DNA from: an uncultured Bacillota bacterium | GTDB taxonomy: Bacteria; Bacillota_I; Bacilli_A; RFN20; CAG-631 | NCBI GenBank assembly: GCA_905197115.1 | Contig: CAJJXN010000060.1 | Span: 1 to 8,510, forward strand | Direction: 5' to 3' | Length of the DNA stretch: 8,510 bases | In this document: positions 1 to 6,533 of the stretch, one piece after another | Position numbering within the stretch: position 1 is the first letter of the stretch | How the letters are laid out: each line of letters begins with the position of its first letter | The notes under the pieces: model-generated | Seen by the model: the letters and a program-made list of their open reading frames with translations, nothing else | What the model was told of the DNA's origin: nothing | The model's database searches: none | Program-made: the position numbers and the translations under genes

Positions 1-2
1 TT

Positions 3-584
3 ATTTGGGTGAAATTATCCGAAAAATATAATAAAGTGAAAGTTTATAGTTTCGCTGTGATTTGGATTAGTATTTCTTTATTATGTTGCTTATTTATTCC
101 TGCTATTAATAGTACTGCTTCAAATAAAATTAGTGCTTTTATCTTCTTAGGAATTATTGTCATAGCAGTTGGATTTGGAATGAGTGCTGTACAAATCCTG
201 CCTTATTCAAGTGTTCCTGATGTTATTGAAGTAGATGAATACACAAATCATGTACGTCGTGAAGGTGCTTATTATGGGGTTGTACAATTTATGTATAAGT
301 CGGCCTCTGGAATTGCTGTCGCTTTAGTTTCTTTTATTTTAGGTTTATTTGGTTATGTAGAATCTAATGGAGGTCCTTGGATTGCCCAAGAATCTGCGAC
401 TTCTTTGATTGCTATTCGTTGTGTAATTGGACTTTTGCCTGGTATTTTATTTATTTTATCCGTATACTTTGGTTTTAAAGCAAATTTAGATAGAGATCGC
501 TTTAATCACATTAAACAAGAACTAGAAATTAGAAAAATAAGCGAACAAAATATAAAGAATGAAAATTCTATGGAGAAAAATTAA
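3..584 (+). CDS. GPH-family (MelB-type) sugar:cation symporter, C-terminal part
   Basis: The reading frame is open to the left edge (codons for Ile-Trp precede the GTG at 9), so this is the C-terminal part of a longer gene and the GTG is probably internal. About four hydrophobic helices are visible at roughly residues 17-35, 43-67, 97-115 and 136-156, followed by a charged cytoplasmic tail. The stretch VPDVIEVDEY followed by RREGAYYGV is the loop typical of MFS_2/GPH transporters, which usually have about 450-500 residues and twelve helices and carry glycosides, pentosides or hexuronides with Na+ or H+. The substrate cannot be told from this part. The stop overlaps the typA start by one base (TAATG), so the two genes are probably co-transcribed. 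Family is firm; substrate is unknown. Confidence 0.88.
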   Translation: MWVKLSEKYNKVKVYSFAVIWISISLLCCLFIPAINSTASNKISAFIFLGIIVIAVGFGMSAVQILPYSSVPDVIEVDEYTNHVRREGAYYGVVQFMYKSASGIAVALVSFILGLFGYVESNGGPWIAQESATSLIAIRCVIGLLPGILFILSVYFGFKANLDRDRFNHIKQELEIRKISEQNIKNENSMEKN

Positions 585-2395
585 TGAGTGATTTAAAAGT
601 TTTAAATATTGCGGTAATAGCTCACGTTGATGCAGGAAAATCTACTTTAGTAGATGCATTTTTACGCCAAAGTGGAGTTTTTAGAGCTAATGAAGAAGTA
701 GTAGATTGTATTATGGATAGTAATGAACTTGAAAGAGAAAGAGGCATTACAATTTATTCTAAAAATTGTTCTATCCAATATAGAGATATTAAAATAAATA
801 TTGTAGATACTCCAGGACATGCCGATTTTGCTAGTGAAATTGAAAGAATTATACGAACAGTCGACAATGTTATTTTATTGGTAGATTCAAGTGAAGGTCC
901 AATGCCACAAACTCGATTTGTTTTATCAAAAGCTTTAGAAATTGGTTTGAAACCTATTTTACTTATTAATAAAATTGATAAAAAAGATGCTCGTTGTGCT
1001 GAGGTTGTAGATGAAGTTTTTGAATTATTTGACAATTTAAAAGCAACTGATGAGCAACTTGATTTTCCTGTTTTATATGGAATCGCTAAACAAGGAATCG
1101 TAAAATATGAGTTAGATGATGATAATACAAATTTACAACCTTTATTTGAAACCATTTTAAAACATACACCAATTTATGATACTCAAAAAAATAATCTTCC
1201 TTTACAAATGCAAGTATCTACTTTGGCATATGATGATTATATTGGACGTTTAGGAATTGGAAGAGTGTTTCAAGGTGTATTAAAGGCAAATCAAGAAGTT
1301 TCTTATTGCAAATCAAATGGTCAAATCGCTAAAATTCGAATTGGAAAAATTTTTGTTTATAAAGGATTAAAAAGAGTTTCTGTAGAAGAAGTTCATAGTG
1401 GAGACATTGCAGTCGTTTCAGGAATTAGTGAAATTTCTATTGGTGAAACCATCTCCGATGTAAATAATCCGCAACCACTCGAATTAATTAAAATTGAAGA
1501 ACCTACTTTATCTATGAATTTTTGTGTAAACACTTCACCATTTGCCGGTCAAAGTGGAAAATTTTTAACTTCTTTACAGATTAAAGCTCGTTTAATGAAA
1601 GAACTTGAAGTAAATGTAGGTTTAAAGGTAGAAGAAAATCCTACAACGGATAGTTTTAAAGTATCGGGACGTGGAGAACTTCATTTATCCATTTTAATTG
1701 AACAAATGCGACGTGAAGGGTATGAATTTGCTGTTTCTCGTCCTCAAGTTATATTTCACGAAGAAAATGGCGTTTTATACGAACCCATGCAACGCGTTAC
1801 TGTCAATGTTTTAGACAAATATAGTGGTAAAGTAATTCAGGCTTTTAATATTCGTAAAGGGGTAATGGAAGACATGGATATGGATTCAGGTTACACAAAA
1901 GTGACTTACTTACTTGCCACTAGAAGTTTAATTGGTTATCGCAATGAATTTACGAATGAAACGCATGGCGAAGGAACCATTATTACTACATTTGCAGGTT
2001 ATGCGCCTTATATGGGAGAATTACCTCATCGAACAAACGGTGTTTTAATTTCTTCAGAATCAGGAACTACAATGGCTTATTCTTTACAATTTTTAGAAGA
2101 TCGGGGCATATTAATTGTTCCCCCTGGAGAAGAAGTCTATGAAGGCCAAATCATTGGAATTCATAAACTTTCTAATGATTTAACTGTTAACCCTATTAAA
2201 AATAAAAATTTAACATCGGTTCGAAGTGCTGCAACAGATGTTGCCGTAAGTGTAAAACCACACAAAACGATGTCTTTAGAAGAGGCTTTAGAATTTATAG
2301 AAGATGATGAATTAGTAGAAATTACACCTTCTGCGATTCGTTTAAGAAAAAAATATTTAACTAAAATGGATCGCAAACTATCTTTAAGAAACTAA
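584..2395 (+). CDS. typA: Translational GTPase TypA/BipA
   Basis: Ribosome-associated GTPase of the EF-G/LepA superfamily, known from other bacteria for 50S assembly and stress or cold growth. At 603 residues it has the usual family length. Visible motifs are the P-loop AHVDAGKS (13-20), G2 RERGIT (51-56), G3 DTPGH (75-79) and G4 NKID (129-132). These are followed by a beta-barrel domain 2, the EF-G-like SGRGELHLSILIE segment (361-373) and the TypA-specific C-terminal domain with TRSLIGYRNEF (446-456), NGVLIS and MSLEEALEFI. Two oddities: the P-loop has Ala where TypA normally has His (AHVDHGKT), as in EF-G or Tet(M), and the G5 region reads YGIAKQG instead of the usual YASA type. The rest of the protein is clearly TypA, not a tetracycline-resistance protein. 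A GGAG at 572-575 serves as ribosome binding site inside the upstream gene's end. Confidence 0.96.
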   Translation: MSDLKVLNIAVIAHVDAGKSTLVDAFLRQSGVFRANEEVVDCIMDSNELERERGITIYSKNCSIQYRDIKINIVDTPGHADFASEIERIIRTVDNVILLVDSSEGPMPQTRFVLSKALEIGLKPILLINKIDKKDARCAEVVDEVFELFDNLKATDEQLDFPVLYGIAKQGIVKYELDDDNTNLQPLFETILKHTPIYDTQKNNLPLQMQVSTLAYDDYIGRLGIGRVFQGVLKANQEVSYCKSNGQIAKIRIGKIFVYKGLKRVSVEEVHSGDIAVVSGISEISIGETISDVNNPQPLELIKIEEPTLSMNFCVNTSPFAGQSGKFLTSLQIKARLMKELEVNVGLKVEENPTTDSFKVSGRGELHLSILIEQMRREGYEFAVSRPQVIFHEENGVLYEPMQRVTVNVLDKYSGKVIQAFNIRKGVMEDMDMDSGYTKVTYLLATRSLIGYRNEFTNETHGEGTIITTFAGYAPYMGELPHRTNGVLISSESGTTMAYSLQFLEDRGILIVPPGEEVYEGQIIGIHKLSNDLTVNPIKNKNLTSVRSAATDVAVSVKPHKTMSLEEALEFIEDDELVEITPSAIRLRKKYLTKMDRKLSLRN

Positions 2396-2397
2396 TA

Positions 2398-2439
2398 AAA
2401 AAAGATTATGTAAGAAAATCTCTTATCATAATCTTTTTT
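2398..2439. terminator. Bidirectional intrinsic terminator between typA and the M15 peptidase gene
   Basis: A 13-bp perfect arm pair (2398-2410 with 2427-2439) continues into a 5-bp inner stem (2411-2415 with 2421-2425), with one bulged T at 2426 and a 5-base loop. The outer arms are A6 and T6, so either strand yields a hairpin followed by a U-run. It starts 3 bases after the typA stop. The TAA stop of the reverse gene (2440-2438) overlaps its right edge, so one element serves both converging genes. Confidence 0.9.
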
Positions 2440-3112
2440 AATAATATTCTACAACACCTTTTTTGCCTTTTCCAACTACTAAAGAGGAAAGTTTCGTCCA
2501 AGTTTGACATTTAACTCCCGTTTCACTTAATCCATATTTTTTTTGAAAAGCATTTACGGCCGATTGTGTTTTAGAACCATAAATTCCATCTAATCCACCT
2601 GTTCTATAACCCAATGCATTTAAGGCATCTTGTAAAATTAAAACATAAACTCCTTTATCATTTCTTTTTAAAGCAGGATAACCTGCGCTACAAGCTGGAG
2701 GAGTAGCACGCTTATCAAAATGAAGCCATCGAGGGGTCAAGCGTAGCGGTTCAACATATACCCATACTTTTAATTTTTTAGCTAAATTATATAAATCTGT
2801 TCTCTCTTTTACGCTTAAGTTTTGTGCTGTATCAAATGATACTCCTGCATAATGCTGACTTTGTCCTGAATGACCTCCTTCAAAAATTCTTTTAAATGCG
2901 TAACCTACATAAATTGGTTTTCGCCATCTTTCTCTTGTTGTGTTAAAAGCTTCCATGGTTTTTCTTGTCGTCCATAAAATTTTACTTTTTGTACTTCCTT
3001 TAAATTCTTTTAAAGTTAAATATTTATTTTTTATATAAGGCATAGGAGAGCCTAAAGAACGATTGTAAGTCTCCATCTTATTTGTATATTCATTATAAAC
3101 TAATACTTTCAT
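2438..3112 (-). CDS. M15-type zinc peptidase with C-terminal peptidoglycan-binding domain
   Basis: Likely cell-wall peptidase (D,D- or L,D-carboxypeptidase/endopeptidase class). Residues 80-97 contain SQHYAGVSFD (85-94), which fits the M15 zinc motif SxHxxGxxxD with ligands His87 and Asp94. RWLHFD (128-133) supplies the third ligand, His131, as in the M15_3 subfamily. Residues about 154-208 form a PG_binding_1 repeat (LQDALNALGY, then DGIYGSKTQSAVNAFQKKYG). The N-terminus (MKVLVYNEYTNKMETY) has no signal peptide or membrane segment, which is odd for a wall enzyme. It could be released by lysis, act inside a sporulating cell, or use another export route. The start has a weak AGGTGA ribosome binding site (3122-3117 on this strand), only about 4 bases from the ATG. 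Substrate is not determinable; a phage-type endolysin origin is possible, but no phage genes are nearby. Confidence 0.84.
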   Translation of the reverse strand: MKVLVYNEYTNKMETYNRSLGSPMPYIKNKYLTLKEFKGSTKSKILWTTRKTMEAFNTTRERWRKPIYVGYAFKRIFEGGHSGQSQHYAGVSFDTAQNLSVKERTDLYNLAKKLKVWVYVEPLRLTPRWLHFDKRATPPACSAGYPALKRNDKGVYVLILQDALNALGYRTGGLDGIYGSKTQSAVNAFQKKYGLSETGVKCQTWTKLSSLVVGKGKKGVVEYY

Positions 3113-3151
3113 GCTATCACCTAATCTATAATATGTTTTTTTTGGAAATAA

Positions 3152-3180
3152 TTGCTAAATTAAAAAATGATTTGCATAAT
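3152..3180 (+). promoter_or_regulatory. Likely sigma-A promoter for the DUF2188 gene
   Basis: TTGCTA (3152-3157) and CATAAT (3175-3180) are separated by 17 bases: 4/6 and 5/6 matches to the vegetative consensus at ideal spacing. Transcription would start near 3187, giving a leader of about 45 bases. It lies in the 121-base divergent region shared with the peptidase gene. The call rests on hexamers only. Confidence 0.5.
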
Positions 3181-3233
3181 TTTTCAAAATTCAACAAAAA
3201 TATTACTAGGTAGACAAGAAAGGAAAAAGATAT

Positions 3234-3509
3234 ATGAGACGTTCAATACATGTAACATACCATAAAACAGACGGAAAATGGCATGTTGTAAATGGAGATT
3301 CTAGTAGATCAAGAGGAAATTACTCAACTCAAAAAGAGGCTATGAAATATGGACGTAAGTTAGCAATGGAAACATCTAGTGAATTCTTAATTCATGGTAA
3401 AGATGGTAAAATTCGCTTAGCTACATCGTATGGAAATGATCCTAGAGGAAAAAGTACTTCTTCAAAATCGACTACTTCTTCTCGTTCAAGAAAAAGAAAA
3501 TCTTCATAA
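3234..3509 (+). CDS. DUF2188 family protein with basic Ser/Lys/Arg tail
   Basis: A 91-residue protein. Residues 1-70 match the DUF2188 pattern: RRSIHVTYHKTDGKWHVV at the start, a middle TQKEAMKYGRKLA helix, then FLIHGKDGKIR and SYGNDPRG near the end. The biochemical role of DUF2188 is not known to me. The last 20 or so residues are almost only Ser, Thr, Lys and Arg, giving a strongly positive disordered tail that could touch nucleic acid or another polyanion; that is inference. No signal peptide or membrane helix is present, so it should be cytoplasmic. The AGAAAGGA ribosome binding site (3217-3224) lies 9 bases before the ATG. It is a single-gene unit, with a promoter upstream and a strong terminator directly after. 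Confidence 0.85.
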   Translation: MRRSIHVTYHKTDGKWHVVNGDSSRSRGNYSTQKEAMKYGRKLAMETSSEFLIHGKDGKIRLATSYGNDPRGKSTSSKSTTSSRSRKRKSS

Positions 3510-3516
3510 AAAAAGG

Positions 3517-3555
3517 ATAAAAACTACAAGTGATTTTTTCATTTGTAGTTTTTAT
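3517..3555 (+). terminator. Intrinsic terminator after the DUF2188 gene
   Basis: A perfect 13-bp stem pairs 3517-3529 with 3543-3555. A G.T pair and three further pairs (TGA 3531-3533 with TCA 3539-3541) extend it inward, leaving a five-T loop. The 3' arm carries a T5 run (3549-3553). It starts 7 bases after the stop codon. The mirrored A-run on the 5' arm could let it also work on the reverse strand. Confidence 0.88.
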
Positions 3556-3585
3556 TTATTCAAAAAAAGTTTTTTATAAAAAAAC

Positions 3586-3661
3586 GTCTATATTATAAAT
3601 GTGGACATAATTTTACGTTATGTGACAAAGTTTGACAAATTTCGCAAGTGAGAAATGAAAT
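3586..3661 (+). promoter_or_regulatory. Promoter/operator region of the Tad-like operon
   Basis: The 130-base gap before the operon holds two candidate promoters. One is TTGACA (3632-3637) with a weak TGAAAT at 18 bases (3656-3661). The other is TATAAA (3594-3599) with a poor upstream -35. Superimposed are an imperfect 21-bp palindrome (3586-3606, GTC...GAC, 7 of 10 half-site bases paired), a 6-bp inverted repeat ACATAA-N7-TTATGT (3605-3623), and two direct copies of TGACAAA exactly 10 bases apart (3623-3629, 3633-3639), the second overlapping the TTGACA. Which promoter is used cannot be decided by eye, but the layout suggests regulated transcription. Confidence 0.45.
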
Positions 3662-3685
3662 AATAACTATAAAGGAGGAATTTAT

Positions 3686-4060
3686 ATGGTCTTAGATAAA
3701 ACAGTATTGGAAAGTTCTTTTAAAATCCAATGTAATAGTGTCGCTCAATATGGAAAGGAATATATTCGAGTTAAACTTCTTTTAGCCAATCATCATATTA
3801 TCCATGATTTAATAAAAGAACAAGAAGTCTATTATAGTATAGTTGATATAAAAAAAGAAATAAGCATGAACTATTGCGAAAATTATATCAACTACATCGA
3901 TAATATTTTAAACTCTATGGAATGTGAAGACAAGCGAATTTTACAAAATGAATTTTTTTCTAAATCAAATCCAACATGGTGGTATGGAATTTATTCAAAA
4001 AGCACATTTTATCGAGTTAAAAAAAGAGCCGTTCGCCAATTCCTAACATATGTCGTATAA
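3686..4060 (+). CDS. Small HTH (sigma region 4 / ArpU-like) putative regulator, first gene of the operon
   Basis: A 124-residue, largely helical protein. The C-terminal 40 residues (DKRILQNEFF 82-91, then TWWYGIYSKSTFYRVKKRAVRQFL 97-120, given here as key residues Trp98-Trp99, Tyr109-Arg110, Lys112-Arg114) resemble the pattern of sigma-70 region 4 / ArpU-type proteins: a helix ending in a long-residue cluster, a turn with S-x-S-T-x-Y-R, then a basic recognition helix. It also recalls the mycoplasma MG284/MPN403 family by general shape; I cannot confirm membership. A strong AAAGGAGG ribosome binding site (3671-3678) sits 7 bases before the ATG. Its end overlaps the next gene by 11 bases. As a small DNA-binding-like protein leading the operon it may control it, but this is inference. 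Confidence 0.75.
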   Translation: MVLDKTVLESSFKIQCNSVAQYGKEYIRVKLLLANHHIIHDLIKEQEVYYSIVDIKKEISMNYCENYINYIDNILNSMECEDKRILQNEFFSKSNPTWWYGIYSKSTFYRVKKRAVRQFLTYVV

Positions 4061-5051
4061 AGCTTTCACACAATTAGGACTTCTTTTTCTTTCCATCAGC
4101 CCACAACCAAGATATGACTTTAGTACTTTAATGAGCGTTGAAGGACGCATTTATACTTCAGACATTCATACCCCAATTCTCATTCACTTTTCAAACTTTA
4201 ATCATTTCTTCAACGATTTGACTTACGAATTTCAAATTTTTGAAAATGATATTTTAAAAAAGTCACAAAACATTTTAGGTTCACAAATCAAAAATAATCA
4301 ATTTACATTTGAATATGATACTTTTGATTATTATAGAGACTTTAAAAATATAAAAATTAAAATTAGTAATCCATTTCAAACTATTCAGTCACCACTTCTT
4401 ACTATTTTTAGTTGTGAAAAACAAAGTTATGTAAATTACACAAATCAGTCTGTTGTATATAATATTTCCACTCCAGTTGCTACCACTTTCACATTAAGAA
4501 AAAATGAAAAAGATTGTAGCTTGGATTATTTATATGAAAAAGTTTCTACCACGGGAATGGGAAATATTATTCAAGATTATAGTCGCTATATTTCTTTTCA
4601 TCGCATTTCGTTGTTTATATCGACTCTTAAAGAATATGAGCTTGAAGAAATATCTACTGCAACTTTACGGTTATATACCCAATTTCCGAATACCGATTTA
4701 AAAAATATTGAAGATAGTGCAGTGGATGTAGAATTTTCTCTTATTGAGAAAAATAAATGGTTTTATCTTAACAATGAATATCGCTTTTATCAAGATCAAG
4801 TTGATGGAGCCATTTATGAAAATAAAAATTCTTCTTGTGGAAATGCATTACACCCTTTCTTTATTCCGTTCAATTGCATAAACCGATCTATCGATTATGC
4901 AATTATATTTTCAAATATAGGATATAACAAGAACACTTTTTATATTCGAGGAAATATAAAAATTTCAAGGCCTTTATATGGTGACTTTCCTTCTAAGTAT
5001 TATTACCATGAAGAAAAAACACCATTAATAGATGTGGAGTATGAGCAATAA
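4050..5051 (+). CDS. Unrecognised 333-residue protein of the Tad-like operon
   Basis: I do not recognise this family. The protein is rich in Phe, Tyr, Asn and Ile, with alternating patterns that suggest mostly beta-strands, and has four scattered Cys (122, 156, 263, 276). There is no clear membrane helix; the N-terminus has only a short weak hydrophobic run (LGLLFLSIS, 9-17), not a convincing signal peptide. The start is constrained: an in-frame TAA lies at 4044-4046, so 4050 is the earliest possible ATG. It overlaps the regulator gene by 11 bases and has no Shine-Dalgarno, so translation is probably coupled. A later start at Met28 (4131) has no better site. Its stop overlaps the next ATG by one base. 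Position in the operon suggests a structural or accessory part of the pilus-like machine. Confidence 0.72.
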   Translation: MSYKAFTQLGLLFLSISPQPRYDFSTLMSVEGRIYTSDIHTPILIHFSNFNHFFNDLTYEFQIFENDILKKSQNILGSQIKNNQFTFEYDTFDYYRDFKNIKIKISNPFQTIQSPLLTIFSCEKQSYVNYTNQSVVYNISTPVATTFTLRKNEKDCSLDYLYEKVSTTGMGNIIQDYSRYISFHRISLFISTLKEYELEEISTATLRLYTQFPNTDLKNIEDSAVDVEFSLIEKNKWFYLNNEYRFYQDQVDGAIYENKNSSCGNALHPFFIPFNCINRSIDYAIIFSNIGYNKNTFYIRGNIKISRPLYGDFPSKYYYHEEKTPLIDVEYEQ

Positions 5052-5452
5052 TGTATAACATTTATCTTTTGATTTTGTCCTGGATATGTTGTTTACAAAT
5101 CTTTTTTTCAAGTAATGCCCAACTAAAAATGAATCAAGCATCTTTTTTTATTGATACTGCTTTAATTGAAGATTGCTTAGATTTAGATAGTTTATTATCT
5201 GCCGGGGAAATGGGATTTAATGCCATCGAATTAAATCAATCATTTATTAAAAAATATGTAAAAGAAACACTTGAAAATAATTTTTTTGAATTTCATTTTG
5301 ATTTATATTATTATTTTTATGATGCAAAAACTTGCCAAAATTGTAATATTACAGATGTTCCATGTAATAGTGTACAAATTAAAATCATTATTACTTATCA
5401 AACATTAAAAACGGAGAAAATAATTCGCTATGAACTTAAAGAAAGAAATTAA
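5051..5452 (+). CDS. Small N-terminally anchored protein, pseudopilin-like
   Basis: A 133-residue protein with one hydrophobic segment at the very N-terminus (about residues 3-20, YLLILSWICCLQIFF) and the rest polar and presumably outside the membrane. That layout is shared by pseudopilins and TadE/TadF-type minor pilins, but no classical G-FxxxE or prepilin cleavage motif is visible. The C-terminal half has a Cys cluster, CQNC (95-98) plus Cys105, that could form a disulfide or bind a metal. It starts by TAATG overlap with the previous gene, with GGAG at 5036-5039, 11 bases upstream, and ends 23 bases inside the ATPase gene. Minor-pilin function is inferred from context and topology only. 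Confidence 0.65.
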   Translation: MYNIYLLILSWICCLQIFFSSNAQLKMNQASFFIDTALIEDCLDLDSLLSAGEMGFNAIELNQSFIKKYVKETLENNFFEFHFDLYYYFYDAKTCQNCNITDVPCNSVQIKIIITYQTLKTEKIIRYELKERN

Positions 5453-6533
5453 AATTGTGCATGAAAATCATGAAAAATGTATTGAAATCATCGAAAAATC
5501 TTTTTTAAAAAATTATTTTAGTGAAACGTTAACAGACATTCAATATAATGGAAGTGACTTTTTTGGGCAAGATAATGAACTTGGTCGTTATAAACTTGAT
5601 ATAACCATTTCCAATGAAGAAGTATTTTCAATTTTATGTCAATTAGCCAATTATGCATTAAAACCCTTTTCATCCCAATATCCTATTTTAGATATAGCTT
5701 TTGGAAATTATCGATTAAGTGCAATGCATCCCTCTTTAGCAAGAAATAATAATGAGAAAGTTACAACATTTTCCATTAGGAAAATCCAACCATCTTTAAA
5801 AATTAAAGATAATGATAAGACTTTGTGCCCATCATTTGTTTTTAACCTTTTAACCATTTTAATAAAAAATTATCAATCGATCATTATTAGTGGACTAACA
5901 GGAAGTGGAAAAACCGAACTACAAAAATATTTAATATCTAAAACAAATGTGACCGACCGGATTATCTTAATTGAAGATAGTTATGAAACTTATATTAAAG
6001 AAATTTATCCGCAAAAAGATATTACATCTTGGATTATTAATTCTCAAAATCAAAATTTAAGTTTATTAATTAAAACATCCTTAAGACATAATCCTGATTG
6101 GATTATTGTAGCGGAAACAAGAGGTGCGGAAGCCTTTGAAATGATTCAATCTATTTCCACAGGCCATCCAATCATTACTACTATACATAGCGATTCAGCA
6201 TCTAATAGTTTGCATCGCTTAATCAAAATGATACAAAAAAGCATTGAATTTAATGAAAAAAATATGCTTCAAGATGTTGCAACTTATTTAAAAATAGGAG
6301 TACACATAAAAAAACAATTAAGAGGGAAAAAAATTGTTCGAAATATTACTGAAGTTGTAGAATATATTCCAACTTCATCAGGCTATAAAACAAACTATTT
6401 GTATCAACTTAATGAGAATAATTTACCGATTTACCATCCAATGAGTGAAGAATTATACCAAAAAATACAAAAAAACAAATTTAAGACAACCGATATATCT
6501 GTTTTTATCCCTAAGGAGGAAGTAGATGAATAA
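5430..6533 (+). CDS. CpaF/TadA-type (VirB11-like) secretion ATPase
   Basis: Hexameric traffic ATPase expected to power pilus assembly or secretion at the inner face of the membrane. The N-terminal domain (about 1-120) carries the CpaF/VirB11 pattern PILDIAFGNYRLSAMHP and ends in SIRK (115-118). The RecA-like domain has Walker A GLTGSGKT (155-162), an Asp box LIEDS (180-184), Walker B WIIVAETRGAEA (224-235) and a His box TGHPIITTIHSDS (244-256). The usual GE of Walker B is AE here (Ala228-Glu229), keeping the catalytic Glu. At 367 residues it is shorter than many CpaF proteins (about 400-500), lacking a long N-terminal extension. The RGAEA and TGHP wording favours the Tad/VirB11 branch over ComGA/PilB. 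It overlaps the preceding gene by 23 bases and the next by 8; GGAG at 5413-5416 is 13 bases from the ATG, rather far. Confidence 0.9.
   Translation: MNLKKEIKIVHENHEKCIEIIEKSFLKNYFSETLTDIQYNGSDFFGQDNELGRYKLDITISNEEVFSILCQLANYALKPFSSQYPILDIAFGNYRLSAMHPSLARNNNEKVTTFSIRKIQPSLKIKDNDKTLCPSFVFNLLTILIKNYQSIIISGLTGSGKTELQKYLISKTNVTDRIILIEDSYETYIKEIYPQKDITSWIINSQNQNLSLLIKTSLRHNPDWIIVAETRGAEAFEMIQSISTGHPIITTIHSDSASNSLHRLIKMIQKSIEFNEKNMLQDVATYLKIGVHIKKQLRGKKIVRNITEVVEYIPTSSGYKTNYLYQLNENNLPIYHPMSEELYQKIQKNKFKTTDISVFIPKEEVDE

Noticed and set aside
754..1155. Reverse-strand open frame inside typA
   Set aside because: Lies wholly opposite the conserved TypA GTPase domain; low-complexity Ser-rich product typical of a shadow frame.
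2161..2376. Reverse-strand open frame at the end of typA
   Set aside because: Opposite the conserved TypA C-terminal domain, no ribosome binding site of note, no recognisable product.
584..2395. Tetracycline-resistance ribosomal protection protein, suggested by the AHVDAGK P-loop
   Set aside because: Length, the TypA C-terminal domain and the TRSLIGYRNEF and MSLEEALEFI signatures identify TypA.
3127..3135. CATATTATA upstream of the M15 peptidase gene, matching sigma-E/sigma-K type -10 elements of sporulation
   Set aside because: No convincing -35 partner at the right distance, and the implied transcript would start almost at the ribosome binding site. TATTAT by chance in AT-rich DNA explains it as well.
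4504..4701. Hydrophobic 65-residue frame inside the 333-residue gene
   Set aside because: Out-of-frame reading of an AT-rich coding region; it has no ribosome binding site and is fully contained in a better-supported gene.
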